A DNA stretch of 11,159 bases. Source: an uncultured Collinsella sp. GTDB lineage: Bacteria; Actinomycetota; Coriobacteriia; Coriobacteriales; Coriobacteriaceae. Each line of letters begins with the position of its first letter. The stretch's first letter is position 1. The stretch covers positions 1 to 11,159 of the forward strand of contig URTD01000051.1 in assembly GCA_900550735.1 (NCBI GenBank). The letters are read 5' to 3'. Under the pieces are notes generated by a model. It worked only from the letters and a program-made list of their open reading frames with translations, did no database searches and had not been told where the DNA came from. The position numbers were made by a program, and so were the translations under genes. This document shows, one piece after another, positions 1 through 5,778 of this stretch.

Positions 1-15
1 AGTTCCGCACGCAAA

Positions 16-45
16 GAAGGCCACTTAATGTGGCCTTCGTCTTGC
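16..45 (+). terminator. Intrinsic terminator of an upstream gene outside the window
   Basis: A perfect 9-bp stem, GAAGGCCAC (16-24) with GTGGCCTTC (30-38), encloses a 5-nt loop and is followed by GTCTT, a short and weak T-rich tail. The gene it ends lies left of position 1. The stem is symmetrical and could act in either direction, but there is no minus-strand gene ending here. Confidence 0.7.
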
Positions 46-278
46 GCAGGACTGTCCGAAATAGCGAGCAAATGCCCAAGCGGCCCTCTCGGTTCAGCCA
101 AGTTGACGTAGCTGAGATGCAGCATGAGGCCTGCTCACTCCTCGAAGTTCTTAGCGGAAATGAGTTGACTTGCAACAACGCTTTGCTTGCGATAACGGTT
201 GAGCTGCAACAAAGTATTTATTGGACCTCGAACCCTATACTCGATGTTCGCTTCGTTCATTGAGTTACCCTTTGCATG
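46..278. other. Intergenic stretch without a credible gene
   Basis: About 230 bp (330 bp up to nrdG) with no reading frame that looks like protein. A 77-codon open frame (30-263) starts on a GTG inside the terminator stem, has no ribosome binding site and matches no family I recognise. Base composition is more AT-rich than the neighbouring genes. A possible -10 hexamer TATACT at 236-241 could serve nrdG, but I see no good -35 at proper spacing (TTGAGC at 199-204 is too far), so this promoter is only a suggestion. Confidence 0.5.
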
Positions 279-360
279 AGGCCGGGACATATCGTCCCGC
301 CCGCAGTTTCGCAGGCCGAAGGCCGAGAATGTTTGAGGACGGGATGATATGTCCCGGCCT
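279..360. repeat. Long inverted repeat upstream of nrdG (21-bp arms)
   Basis: Arm 279-299 and arm 340-360 are reverse complements over 21 bp with a single position that would still pair as G-U in RNA. The roughly 40-bp centre contains a small GGCC-GAA-GGCC hairpin. Each arm also folds alone: CGGGAC (283-288) with GTCCCG (294-299), and CGGGAT (340-345) with GTCCCG (351-356). The whole block can therefore be one long stem or two small hairpins facing each other, a layout typical of REP/BIME-like intergenic repeats. It ends 3 bp before the nrdG Shine-Dalgarno, so it would sit in the nrdG 5' leader if transcription starts upstream. Function is unknown. Confidence 0.75.
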
Positions 361-376
361 CCCGGGAGAGTTACCT

Positions 377-958
377 ATGAACTACGCGAACATTAAGTAT
401 TTCGACATTGCTGATGGGGAAGGCGTTCGTACTTCTCTGTTTGTGAGCGGGTGCCGTCGTGGGTGCAAGAATTGCTTTAACTCTGTCGCGTGGGACTTTG
501 CTGCGGGTGAGCCGTTCGATCGTGCCGTCGAGGACAAGATTATCGAGAGTCTCGATCATCCCTTTATCGATGGCCTGACGATTCTGGGCGGCGAGCCTAT
601 GGAGCCCGAGAATCAGGCGGGGCTCGTTGACTTTATCGAACGCGTGCGTGCGGCCTATCCTGCGGGGTCGGGCAAGACCATTTGGTGCTTTACCGGCGAC
701 GTGCTCGAGGAGCTTATGCCGGGCGGTCGCCACCATACCGAGGCGACGGACCGTATCCTTGCCTGCCTCGATATGTTGGTGGATGGCCCGTTTGTTCAGG
801 ATTTGTACGATATCTCGTTGCGCTTTAGGGGCTCGAGTAACCAGCGTGTGATCGATATGAACGCTACGCGCGACCGTGCTGAGCGCGAGGGCGTTGCGCT
901 TTGTGATGCGGTTGAACTTTGGCGGGACGATCCGGTCTATTCGACCCATACTATGTAG
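377..958 (+). CDS. nrdG: Anaerobic ribonucleotide reductase activating protein (radical SAM), NrdG
   Basis: A 193-residue radical SAM protein. NrdG reduces S-adenosylmethionine and installs the glycyl radical on the class III reductase NrdD, which makes dNTPs without oxygen. The radical SAM cluster motif CxxxCxxC is at C26, C30 and C33, after the typical GEGVRTSLFVSGC lead-in. A GGEP motif (71-74) contacts the SAM amino group, and DGPFV (137-141) with RGSSNQR (151-157) is the C-terminal signature of NrdG rather than of pyruvate formate-lyase activases. The length fits the short one-cluster NrdG class. The ATG at 377 is preceded by GGGAGAG with 6 nt spacing; longer in-frame starts would run through the upstream inverted repeat and are unlikely. 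nrdD is not in the window and may lie upstream of the terminator at 16-38. A 66-bp gap with a likely promoter separates it from folE. Confidence 0.93.
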   Translation: MNYANIKYFDIADGEGVRTSLFVSGCRRGCKNCFNSVAWDFAAGEPFDRAVEDKIIESLDHPFIDGLTILGGEPMEPENQAGLVDFIERVRAAYPAGSGKTIWCFTGDVLEELMPGGRHHTEATDRILACLDMLVDGPFVQDLYDISLRFRGSSNQRVIDMNATRDRAEREGVALCDAVELWRDDPVYSTHTM

Positions 959-959
959 C

Positions 960-990
960 TTGTGGCCGATGCCAAAGGGCGTGGTACCAT
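960..990 (+). promoter_or_regulatory. Candidate promoter for the folE cluster
   Basis: An extended -10, TGG-TACCAT (982-990), stands 34 bp before the folE start. A loose -35, TTGTGG (960-965), is 19 bp upstream of the hexamer. The gap would let folE be transcribed independently of nrdG. The TGn extension partly makes up for the weak -35. No operator is recognisable. Confidence 0.4.
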
Positions 991-1024
991 AGCGCGAACG
1001 CAAAATCGGAAAAGTGAGGCCCAG

Positions 1025-1582
1025 ATGGTCGATCAGGAAAAAGTCGAGGCCGCCATTAAGCTGTTGCTTGAGGGCATAGGCGAGGACCCAACTCGTGAGG
1101 GCCTGCTGGAGACCCCGGCGCGCGTTGCCCGTATGTATGGTGAGATCGCCGGCGGTATGGACCAGAGTGCCGAGGAGCACCTGTCCAAAACCTTTGCCGT
1201 CGCTTCGAACGATTTGGTTATCGAGCGCGACATCACGTTCTACTCGCTGTGCGAGCACCATCTGCTGCCGTTTTATGGCAAGGTCGCCATTGGCTATATT
1301 CCTAACGGTCGGGTGGCTGGGCTTTCCAAGCTCGCCCGCACGGTCGAGGTTTATGCCCGCCGTCTGCAGCTGCAGGAGCAGCTGTGTGCGCAGGTTGCCG
1401 ACGCTCTCATGGATTATCTCGCTCCCCAGGGAGCGATTGTGCTCATGGAAGCCGAGCATATGTGCATGACCATGCGCGGCGTGCAAAAGCCTGGCACCAA
1501 GACCGTGACACTCGCTCGCCGCGGCGTCTTTGAGACCGATCCCGCGCTCGAGGAGCGTTTCTTTAGGATGCTGGGCCGCTAA
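1025..1582 (+). CDS. folE: GTP cyclohydrolase I, FolE
   Basis: A 185-residue type IA GTP cyclohydrolase. It converts GTP to 7,8-dihydroneopterin triphosphate and formate, the first step of folate (pteridine) synthesis, as a cytosolic homodecamer. Zinc ligands match the family: C76 and H79 in SLCEHHLLPF, and C147 in HMCMTMRG, equivalent to C110, H113 and C181 of the E. coli enzyme. GLSKLAR (99-105) and the C-terminal FFRMLGR are also typical. The ATG at 1025 has AGTGAGG just upstream; an in-frame extension back to 962 adds 21 residues that do not belong to the family. The stop is 2 nt before the ATG of the HD-domain gene, so the two are probably translationally coupled. Two genes on lies folB, making this a folate-precursor cluster. 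Confidence 0.96.
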   Translation: MVDQEKVEAAIKLLLEGIGEDPTREGLLETPARVARMYGEIAGGMDQSAEEHLSKTFAVASNDLVIERDITFYSLCEHHLLPFYGKVAIGYIPNGRVAGLSKLARTVEVYARRLQLQEQLCAQVADALMDYLAPQGAIVLMEAEHMCMTMRGVQKPGTKTVTLARRGVFETDPALEERFFRMLGR

Positions 1583-1584
1583 CC

Positions 1585-2166
1585 ATGAGAGTCGTCAACG
1601 ACTTTACATCGAAGACCGATGAGGGGACGTCGCGTCGCGGCTTTATGGCTTCGGGCCTGGCCCCCTTTGGTGCCATGCCTCGCATTGATTACATTTGTGC
1701 CAACGGGCTGTTCCGTCGGCACCTGGGCAACATTGCACAGTTGGAATCGGGGCGCATCTTCTGCCGCCACGGTATTGACCATCTTCTCGATGTCGCTCGC
1801 ATTATGTGGATCAAGAATCTTGAGGAGCAGCTCGGATTTGATCGAGAGGTCATCTATGCCACGGCACTTCTTCACGATATCGGCAAAGATGAACAGTATG
1901 AATCGGGTATATCCCATGATGTTGCAAGCGAACGCGTCGCTGATGCGATTCTCGGCGGCATGCCCGAAGACGTGGCGTTCGAGCCGGCAGATGTCGCAGC
2001 CATTAAGACGGCCATCCTGGGCCATCGAAAGCTACGCGTGAACAGCCAGCCGCTTGAGCGTCTGCTTTATGCAGCCGACAAAGCGTCGCGCGCCTGCTTT
2101 GCATGCCCTGCGCGCAATGCCTGCAACTGGAGCGATGATAAAAAGAACCTATCGATTCGCGTGTAG
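1585..2166 (+). CDS. HD-domain phosphohydrolase in the folate cluster
   Basis: A 193-residue HD-superfamily protein. The metal-binding signature is H62 (CRHGIDHLLDVARI), the H97-D98 pair in ALLHDIGK, and D165 in YAADKASR; H111 and H147 may also help. HD proteins are divalent-metal phosphohydrolases acting on nucleotides or phosphate esters. A short C-terminal Cys motif, C171-x2-C174-x5-C180 followed by NW, resembles one I recall from Clostridia HD proteins near folate genes. The gene starts 2 nt after folE and lies before folB, so a role in removing phosphates from dihydroneopterin triphosphate is a reasonable inference, not proven. The start is uncertain: ATG 1585 has no strong Shine-Dalgarno and may rely on coupling. 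ATG 1675 would drop 30 poorly conserved-looking residues (including SRRGFM) and begin MPRIDYICAN, a natural family start. Confidence 0.85.
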   Translation: MRVVNDFTSKTDEGTSRRGFMASGLAPFGAMPRIDYICANGLFRRHLGNIAQLESGRIFCRHGIDHLLDVARIMWIKNLEEQLGFDREVIYATALLHDIGKDEQYESGISHDVASERVADAILGGMPEDVAFEPADVAAIKTAILGHRKLRVNSQPLERLLYAADKASRACFACPARNACNWSDDKKNLSIRV

Positions 2167-2209
2167 TCGGTATGCGCGGTCGGGGTTCTGAACGAAGGAG
2201 ACGATCGCG

Positions 2210-2695
2210 ATGACTAACAAAAAGCTACCCGAGAATGCAACCAAGACCGAGGGTGCCGAGCTCGCCCGTCGTAGCAGGGGTGAAATTTCCGCTGCAACGG
2301 CGGTGCCCCATGTGAGCTATGACGACCTGCGCCATGCCGACCGCATTACTATCGACGGTCTCGAGGTCTTTGCCAACCACGGCGTGTATCCCGAGGAGAA
2401 CGCCCTGGGCCAGAAGTTCATCGTGTCCCTGGTGCTCTATGCCGACCTGCGTGCAGCGGGGGAGCACGATAACCTGGACGCCTCGATTGACTACGGCTCG
2501 GTATGCCACGATGTCGATGGCTATCTGCGCGAGCATACGTTTAAGCTCATCGAGGCTGCAGCCGAGGGTGTGGCCCAGATGCTGCTACGTCGTTACCCCC
2601 TGCTGCTTGGCGTGCACGTTAAGCTCGATAAGCCTTGGGCGCCCGTCGGTCTTCCCCTGGCAAGCTGCGGTGTCGAGATCGAGCGCGTGCGCTAA
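2210..2695 (+). CDS. folB: Dihydroneopterin aldolase, FolB, with an N-terminal extension
   Basis: A 161-residue protein whose residues 45-161 form a complete dihydroneopterin aldolase, which cleaves 7,8-dihydroneopterin to 6-hydroxymethyl-7,8-dihydropterin and glycolaldehyde. ANHGVYPEENALGQ contains E63 (matching E22 of the S. aureus enzyme), Y95 lies in SIDYG, E115 in LIEAAAE, and K141 in VKLDKPWAP matches catalytic K100. The family is usually about 120 residues, so the first 44 residues, polar and rich in K, E, R and A, are an extra segment. The start is well supported: AAGGAG (2195-2200) stands 9 nt before ATG 2210, and no better start lies closer to the domain. It is the last gene of the cluster and ends 6 bp from a convergent gene. 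FolK and FolP are not fused here and must be encoded elsewhere. Confidence 0.94.
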   Translation: MTNKKLPENATKTEGAELARRSRGEISAATAVPHVSYDDLRHADRITIDGLEVFANHGVYPEENALGQKFIVSLVLYADLRAAGEHDNLDASIDYGSVCHDVDGYLREHTFKLIEAAAEGVAQMLLRRYPLLLGVHVKLDKPWAPVGLPLASCGVEIERVR

Positions 2696-2701
2696 CCGGT
2701 T

Positions 2702-3478
2702 CTAATACGTCTCTATGGGTGGCTGCTTGAGTCGCTGAGACAGTGCTCTATTGTTGGGGCAGTATGTGTCGAGCAGGACGTGGAACCGCTGGTTGTGGCT
2801 CGGCTCGAGCAGGTGGACGAGCTCGTGGGCGACAACCATGTCAAGGCACTCGACGGGGTAGGCGGCAAGTTCTCGTGCGATGCGAATGGCGCCGGTTTTG
2901 GGCGTGCATGATCCCCAGCGCGTTTTCATGCTGCGCACGGAAACGCGGGAAACGTCGACACCCATTGCGATTTCGTATGCGTGCACAATATCGCGCAGTG
3001 CCGATGTGACCTCGGACGTATAGAGCTGGTCAATATGGGCTTGGATCTCACTGGGCGTTAAGCCGTCGAGGGTCGCGTTCCACTTGGCCTGCGGACGTTC
3101 GTCTGGCTCGTCGGTACCCATAAAACTTGCGAAGGTGGCCTGCTTGGGCCGCGGTGCGGGTGATGCAAAGTTGTGGTCGAGTGCATCCTGAACGGTGATG
3201 GGTTTGCCCCAAAGCGCAATGATGGACGAGGGACTGAGCGGCTCTCGCGCCGTCGCCTGACGTTGCTCGCGCTGGGCAAGCCGGCTGATAATCCAGGCGC
3301 TGTTGCGCTTCACAAACGCTTCGATACGCTCGCGGCTGGCGCCGAGCGGTGCGCTGGCGTGGACCTCGCCGCTCGATGTGACGCGTAGGTTGAAGTTCTT
3401 GACGCGCTTTTTGGTAACGACGACGGGGATGGGCGTCCCATCCGGTCGGGATACGGAAATCGTAAACTGCTGCGTCAA
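2702..3478 (-). CDS. YgjP-type (DUF45) zinc metalloprotease, TTG start
   Basis: A 258-residue protein of the YgjP/DUF45 family (gluzincin-like, related to SprT/WLM proteases). The catalytic signature near the C-terminus is HELVHLLEPSH: two zinc histidines and the glutamate of HExxH, plus a third histidine six residues on, then NQRFHVLLDTYCP. MKTRWGSCTPKTG about 30 residues earlier is also diagnostic. N-terminally, VKNFNLRVTSSGEVHASAP is the usual beta-rich start, and about 55 residues in the middle (SPAPRPKQ... to LDGLTP) look like an insert. No signal peptide is seen, so it is cytosolic. I chose TTG at 3478, which has GAAGGA 6 nt upstream on the minus strand. An open frame back to a TTG at 3541 passes through a hairpin and lacks a binding site. 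Substrates are unknown. It follows the dipeptidase gene on the same strand. Confidence 0.85.
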   Translation of the reverse strand: MTQQFTISVSRPDGTPIPVVVTKKRVKNFNLRVTSSGEVHASAPLGASRERIEAFVKRNSAWIISRLAQREQRQATAREPLSPSSIIALWGKPITVQDALDHNFASPAPRPKQATFASFMGTDEPDERPQAKWNATLDGLTPSEIQAHIDQLYTSEVTSALRDIVHAYEIAMGVDVSRVSVRSMKTRWGSCTPKTGAIRIARELAAYPVECLDMVVAHELVHLLEPSHNQRFHVLLDTYCPNNRALSQRLKQPPIETY

Positions 3479-3500
3479 AAGCGGTCCTTCAGATTGGGGA

Positions 3501-3536
3501 CGGGCCGGCATGTCGACCGTTCGGCATGCCGGCCCG
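3501..3536 (-). promoter_or_regulatory. Long hairpin between dipeptidase and YgjP-like genes
   Basis: CGGGCCGGCATG (3501-3512) and CATGCCGGCCCG (3525-3536) form a perfect 12-bp stem. A T-G pair and three more base pairs (3514-3516 with 3521-3523) extend it to 16 pairs with a 4-nt loop. It starts 17 bp after the dipeptidase stop on the minus strand and ends 22 bp before the TTG start of the protease gene. No T-run follows on either strand, so it is more likely a processing or mRNA-stabilising element, or a partial or Rho-assisted terminator, than a classical terminator. Confidence 0.6.
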
Positions 3537-3552
3537 CTCAAGGGATGTGAAA

Positions 3553-4566
3553 TTAATAACGCTCGAAGAAGGCAAGCGCGTTGTCGCTGCAGAGCTTTTG
3601 CATCACGGTCTTGCCAAAATGCTTGGAAAGCATGTTCTGGAACTCGGGCATCTTGCTGGCATCGGAGAGGAAAGCGGGCACCGTGGCGCCGTCCCAGTCG
3701 CCGCCGAGCGCGATGACGTCCTCGCCGCCCAGGTCGAGCCAGTGCTCGATATGTGCCGCCAGCTGGTCGAAGGTGACGTCTGCGGCGGTCTTGTCGGTTG
3801 CGTCGTTGGAAAGGAACTCGCTGCAGTAGTTGAGGCCGACGATACCGCCCATGTCGCGAATGGTGCGGAACTGGTCGTCGGTGAGGTTGCGCTTGACGCC
3901 GCAGACGGTGCGGGAGTTGGAGTGGCTGGCGACGAAGGGACGCGTGGCGTGGGCGACAACTTCGTCAAAGCATTCATCGTTGAGGTGGGAGACGTCGAGC
4001 ACCATGCCGGCGTGCTCCATCTGCGTAAGTGCCTCGATGCCGGCGGCGGTGAGGCCGGCGTGGGTGTCGTGGCCGCTCGCGAGCGGTCCCTGCGCGTTCC
4101 AGCTGAGTGATGACATGAGTACGCCCAAGCTCTTGAGCACCTCGATCAGTGCGGGGTCCTCGGCAAAGAACGTGGCGTTTTCGATGGTGTGGATGCAAGC
4201 GACCTTGCCGTCCTTGAGCGCGGGGCGAATGTCTGCGGCGCTGCGTACGTTGACCATGCGGTCGTGGTTGAGCATTGCCTGGCCGCTCATATGCGCCATG
4301 ATTTGCGCCTGGAAGCGCGCGGCGTGGGCGGTGGGAATCTCGTCGGGGACAAACGTGGCGAAGCACTGTGCCCATGGCGCGTTGCCGATCTTTGCGAGCG
4401 AGATGGCGCAGGCGTTGCCCTCGATGAGGTCGAAATCTTGCGGATGCGTTTCGTCGCCGGGGAAATAACCGTCGGTGCCGGCGGTAAAGCGCAGGTCGAG
4501 ATCGAGCGTGGCCCAGCCGATACGGTCGGCGGTGTCGCAGTGTAGGTCAAATACGGGATATGCCAT
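3553..4566 (-). CDS. Membrane dipeptidase family (M19) zinc dipeptidase
   Basis: A 337-residue M19 (renal dipeptidase-like) enzyme. The family uses two zinc ions to hydrolyse dipeptides, often including D-amino acids. Expected ligands are present: H9 and D11 in FDLHCDT, bridging E129 in HTIENATFF, H194 in DVSHLND, H215 in ASHSNSRT, and the acidic residue D290 in GGDWDG. The length is close to that of bacterial members. There is no signal peptide or lipobox, so despite the family name it appears cytosolic and probably works on imported or recycled peptides. ATG 4566 is preceded on the minus strand by GGAGG with 4 nt spacing; the open frame upstream adds only 10 unrelated residues. It is divergent from the FKBP-ureE unit across a 120-bp promoter region and followed by the YgjP-like protease, possibly in one transcript interrupted by a hairpin. 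Confidence 0.93.
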   Translation of the reverse strand: MAYPVFDLHCDTADRIGWATLDLDLRFTAGTDGYFPGDETHPQDFDLIEGNACAISLAKIGNAPWAQCFATFVPDEIPTAHAARFQAQIMAHMSGQAMLNHDRMVNVRSAADIRPALKDGKVACIHTIENATFFAEDPALIEVLKSLGVLMSSLSWNAQGPLASGHDTHAGLTAAGIEALTQMEHAGMVLDVSHLNDECFDEVVAHATRPFVASHSNSRTVCGVKRNLTDDQFRTIRDMGGIVGLNYCSEFLSNDATDKTAADVTFDQLAAHIEHWLDLGGEDVIALGGDWDGATVPAFLSDASKMPEFQNMLSKHFGKTVMQKLCSDNALAFFERY

Positions 4567-4596
4567 GGTTCCTCCGGTTGCAGCGTTTCTTTGCAA

Positions 4597-4636
4597 ACTG
4601 TCCTTGAATTGTATGACTAGGGTATAGTTAGCGCCA
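4597..4636. promoter_or_regulatory. Divergent promoter region, dipeptidase / FKBP-ureE
   Basis: On the plus strand a good -10, TATAGT (4623-4628), stands 58 bp before the FKBP start. The nearest -35-like hexamer, TTGAAT (4604-4609), is only 13 bp away, so the -35 is unclear. On the minus strand TACAAT (4613-4608) is a good -10 about 40 bp before the dipeptidase ATG, also with no clear -35. This 40-bp AT-rich block is the only place where promoters for both units fit. Confidence 0.45.
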
Positions 4637-4645
4637 TATGTTCAC

Positions 4646-4668
4646 GGCGGCCCGCGTTGTGCGCCGCC
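4646..4668 (+). promoter_or_regulatory. GC-rich hairpin in the FKBP 5' leader
   Basis: GGCGG (4646-4650) pairs with CCGCC (4664-4668), and CGC (4653-4655) with GCG (4661-4663) inside it. The stem ends 8 nt before the GGAGG Shine-Dalgarno (4677-4681). It lies in the predicted 5' leader and does not cover the binding site, so it may stabilise the message. No T-run follows, so it is not a terminator. Confidence 0.4.
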
Positions 4669-4686
4669 CTTATCACGGAGGTTACC

Positions 4687-5115
4687 ATGTCCAACCAGGG
4701 CAAGAAGGTCAAGACCCATTATCGCGGCACGCTCGATGACGGCACGCAGTTCGATAGTTCCTACGATCGCGGCGAGCCGCTGGAGTTCACCTGCGGCGCC
4801 GGTCAGATGATCAAGGGCTTCGACGCCGCTGTTGTCGACATGCAGGTGGGCGAGAAGAAGACCGTGCACATTCCTGCTGCCGATGCCTACGGCGAGCACA
4901 ATCCCGAGATGGTTATTACCTTCCCGGCCGAGCAGGTTCCCAACATCGAGCAGATCGAGAAGGGCATGAAGCTCTTCCTGTCCACGCCGAGCGGTATGCC
5001 CGTTCCCGCCGTGGTCATCGACGTAACGCCCGAGGCCGTGACGCTCGATGCCAACCACGAGCTGGCCGGCAAGGACCTCAACTTTGATATCGAGCTCGTC
5101 GAGGTCGAGGGTTAG
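4687..5115 (+). CDS. SlyD-like FKBP-type peptidyl-prolyl isomerase
   Basis: A 142-residue cytosolic FKBP. It should catalyse cis-trans isomerisation of X-Pro bonds and act as a folding helper. Residues 7-70 carry the first FKBP half (KVKTHYRGTLDDGTQFDSS, then GAGQMIKGFDAAVVDMQVGEK). About residues 71-122 form the insert-in-flap chaperone domain typical of SlyD (AYGEHNPEMVITFP onward, then GMPVPAVVIDV). NHELAGKDLNFDIELVEV (123-140) closes the FKBP fold as in SlyD. The His/Cys-rich nickel-binding tail of E. coli SlyD is absent; the protein ends right after the fold. ATG 4687 follows GGAGG with 5 nt spacing. The ureE-like gene starts 3 nt after the stop. SlyD is known to cooperate with nickel insertion factors such as HypB, so the pairing suggests a shared metal-delivery job (inference). 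Confidence 0.92.
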   Translation: MSNQGKKVKTHYRGTLDDGTQFDSSYDRGEPLEFTCGAGQMIKGFDAAVVDMQVGEKKTVHIPAADAYGEHNPEMVITFPAEQVPNIEQIEKGMKLFLSTPSGMPVPAVVIDVTPEAVTLDANHELAGKDLNFDIELVEVEG

Positions 5116-5118
5116 AGC

Positions 5119-5697
5119 ATGCCTGAGCGCTTGGTTTCGACGACATGCTTGGGAAATCTCAACGATCCGTCCTATGAACTTCTGCTTCGCCGGAAGCTGG
5201 GCGGCGTCTTTGAAGTTGACGAGCTACTGCTCGATTGGGACCAGGCTGATGTATGCGCGTTTGTGGGCGTGACGGAGCTGGGGCGCACGGTCGATGTTCG
5301 GCTGGATACTGCCGACGGCGGTCGTTTTGTCGACGGCGACGTGCTCGCCGTCGACCGTTCGGGCGTGGTGCCCGTGGCGGTTGTCGTGCGCCTGCGCAGC
5401 GCCGAGGTTTATTTGGTCGAAGTTGACCGCATGGACCCGATTGCGCTCGCGCATGCGTGCTGGGAGATCGGCAATATGCATGCGCCGCTTTTTCGAGGCG
5501 ATTCGGACGAGTATACCGTGCGCATGTATACGCCGGTGCAGCCTGTTTTGGGCCGCATGCTCCGGGGCGTCGAGGGCGTTCGGCTCTCGACGGTTACCCG
5601 TGAACTCGATTCGGACCGGCGCTTTGCGTCGAGTGCGGCGGATGCCGTTGTGAGTATGGCACCAGACTTTACGATCGTAAAGAAGGCGCGCGGTTAA
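5119..5697 (+). CDS. ureE: UreE-like nickel metallochaperone
   Basis: A 192-residue protein that follows the UreE plan. An N-terminal peptide-binding domain (about 30-100: FEVDELLLDWDQADVCAFVG, then GGRFVDGDVLAVD and SAEVYLVEVDR) is followed by the metal-binding domain (about 105-160: DPIALAHACWEIGNMHAPLF, then YTPVQPVLGRMLRGVEG). H121 in GNMHAPL aligns with the conserved dimer-interface nickel ligand H96 of Klebsiella UreE (GNRHVPL). The histidine-rich tail of many UreE proteins is missing. UreE normally hands Ni(II) to UreG during urease maturation, but no urease or ureFGD gene is in this window. ATG 5119 is 3 nt after the FKBP stop, with GAGGG (5107-5111) 7 nt upstream, so translation is coupled; a strong terminator follows. 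Overall sequence is divergent, so a client other than urease (for example a hydrogenase) is possible. Confidence 0.82.
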   Translation: MPERLVSTTCLGNLNDPSYELLLRRKLGGVFEVDELLLDWDQADVCAFVGVTELGRTVDVRLDTADGGRFVDGDVLAVDRSGVVPVAVVVRLRSAEVYLVEVDRMDPIALAHACWEIGNMHAPLFRGDSDEYTVRMYTPVQPVLGRMLRGVEGVRLSTVTRELDSDRRFASSAADAVVSMAPDFTIVKKARG

Positions 5698-5710
5698 CGT
5701 GCGTATAAGT

Positions 5711-5756
5711 AAGGCGGACTTTGAGAGACAACTATTCAAAGTCCGCCTTTCTGTTG
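5711..5756 (+). terminator. Strong intrinsic terminator of the FKBP-ureE unit
   Basis: AAGGCGGACTTTGA (5711-5724) pairs perfectly with TCAAAGTCCGCCTT (5736-5749): a 14-bp stem and 11-nt loop followed by TCTGTT. It lies 14 bp after the ureE stop. Only 23 bp separate it from the next start, leaving no room for an ordinary promoter, so the HAD gene may depend on read-through or on a promoter overlapping the terminator. Confidence 0.9.
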
Positions 5757-5778
5757 ATGAGATGCTGTGGGGGAGCAT

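Noticed and set aside
30..263. 77-codon plus-strand frame before nrdG
   Set aside because: It starts on a GTG inside a terminator stem, lacks a Shine-Dalgarno and resembles no protein family.
371..1486. 371-codon open frame on the minus strand opposite nrdG and folE
   Set aside because: It is a shadow of two clearly recognisable plus-strand genes in GC-rich DNA, spans their intergenic gap and matches no family.
1630..1665. SRRGFM in the HD protein resembling a twin-arginine export motif
   Set aside because: The following stretch is short and only weakly hydrophobic, there is no cleavage site, and the enzyme belongs with cytosolic folate proteins. The true start may even lie after it.
3479..3541. 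Upstream TTG (3541) and ATG (3511) starts of the YgjP-like protease
   Set aside because: They would place a 16-pair hairpin inside the coding start and lack binding sites, whereas TTG 3478 has GAAGGA at proper spacing.
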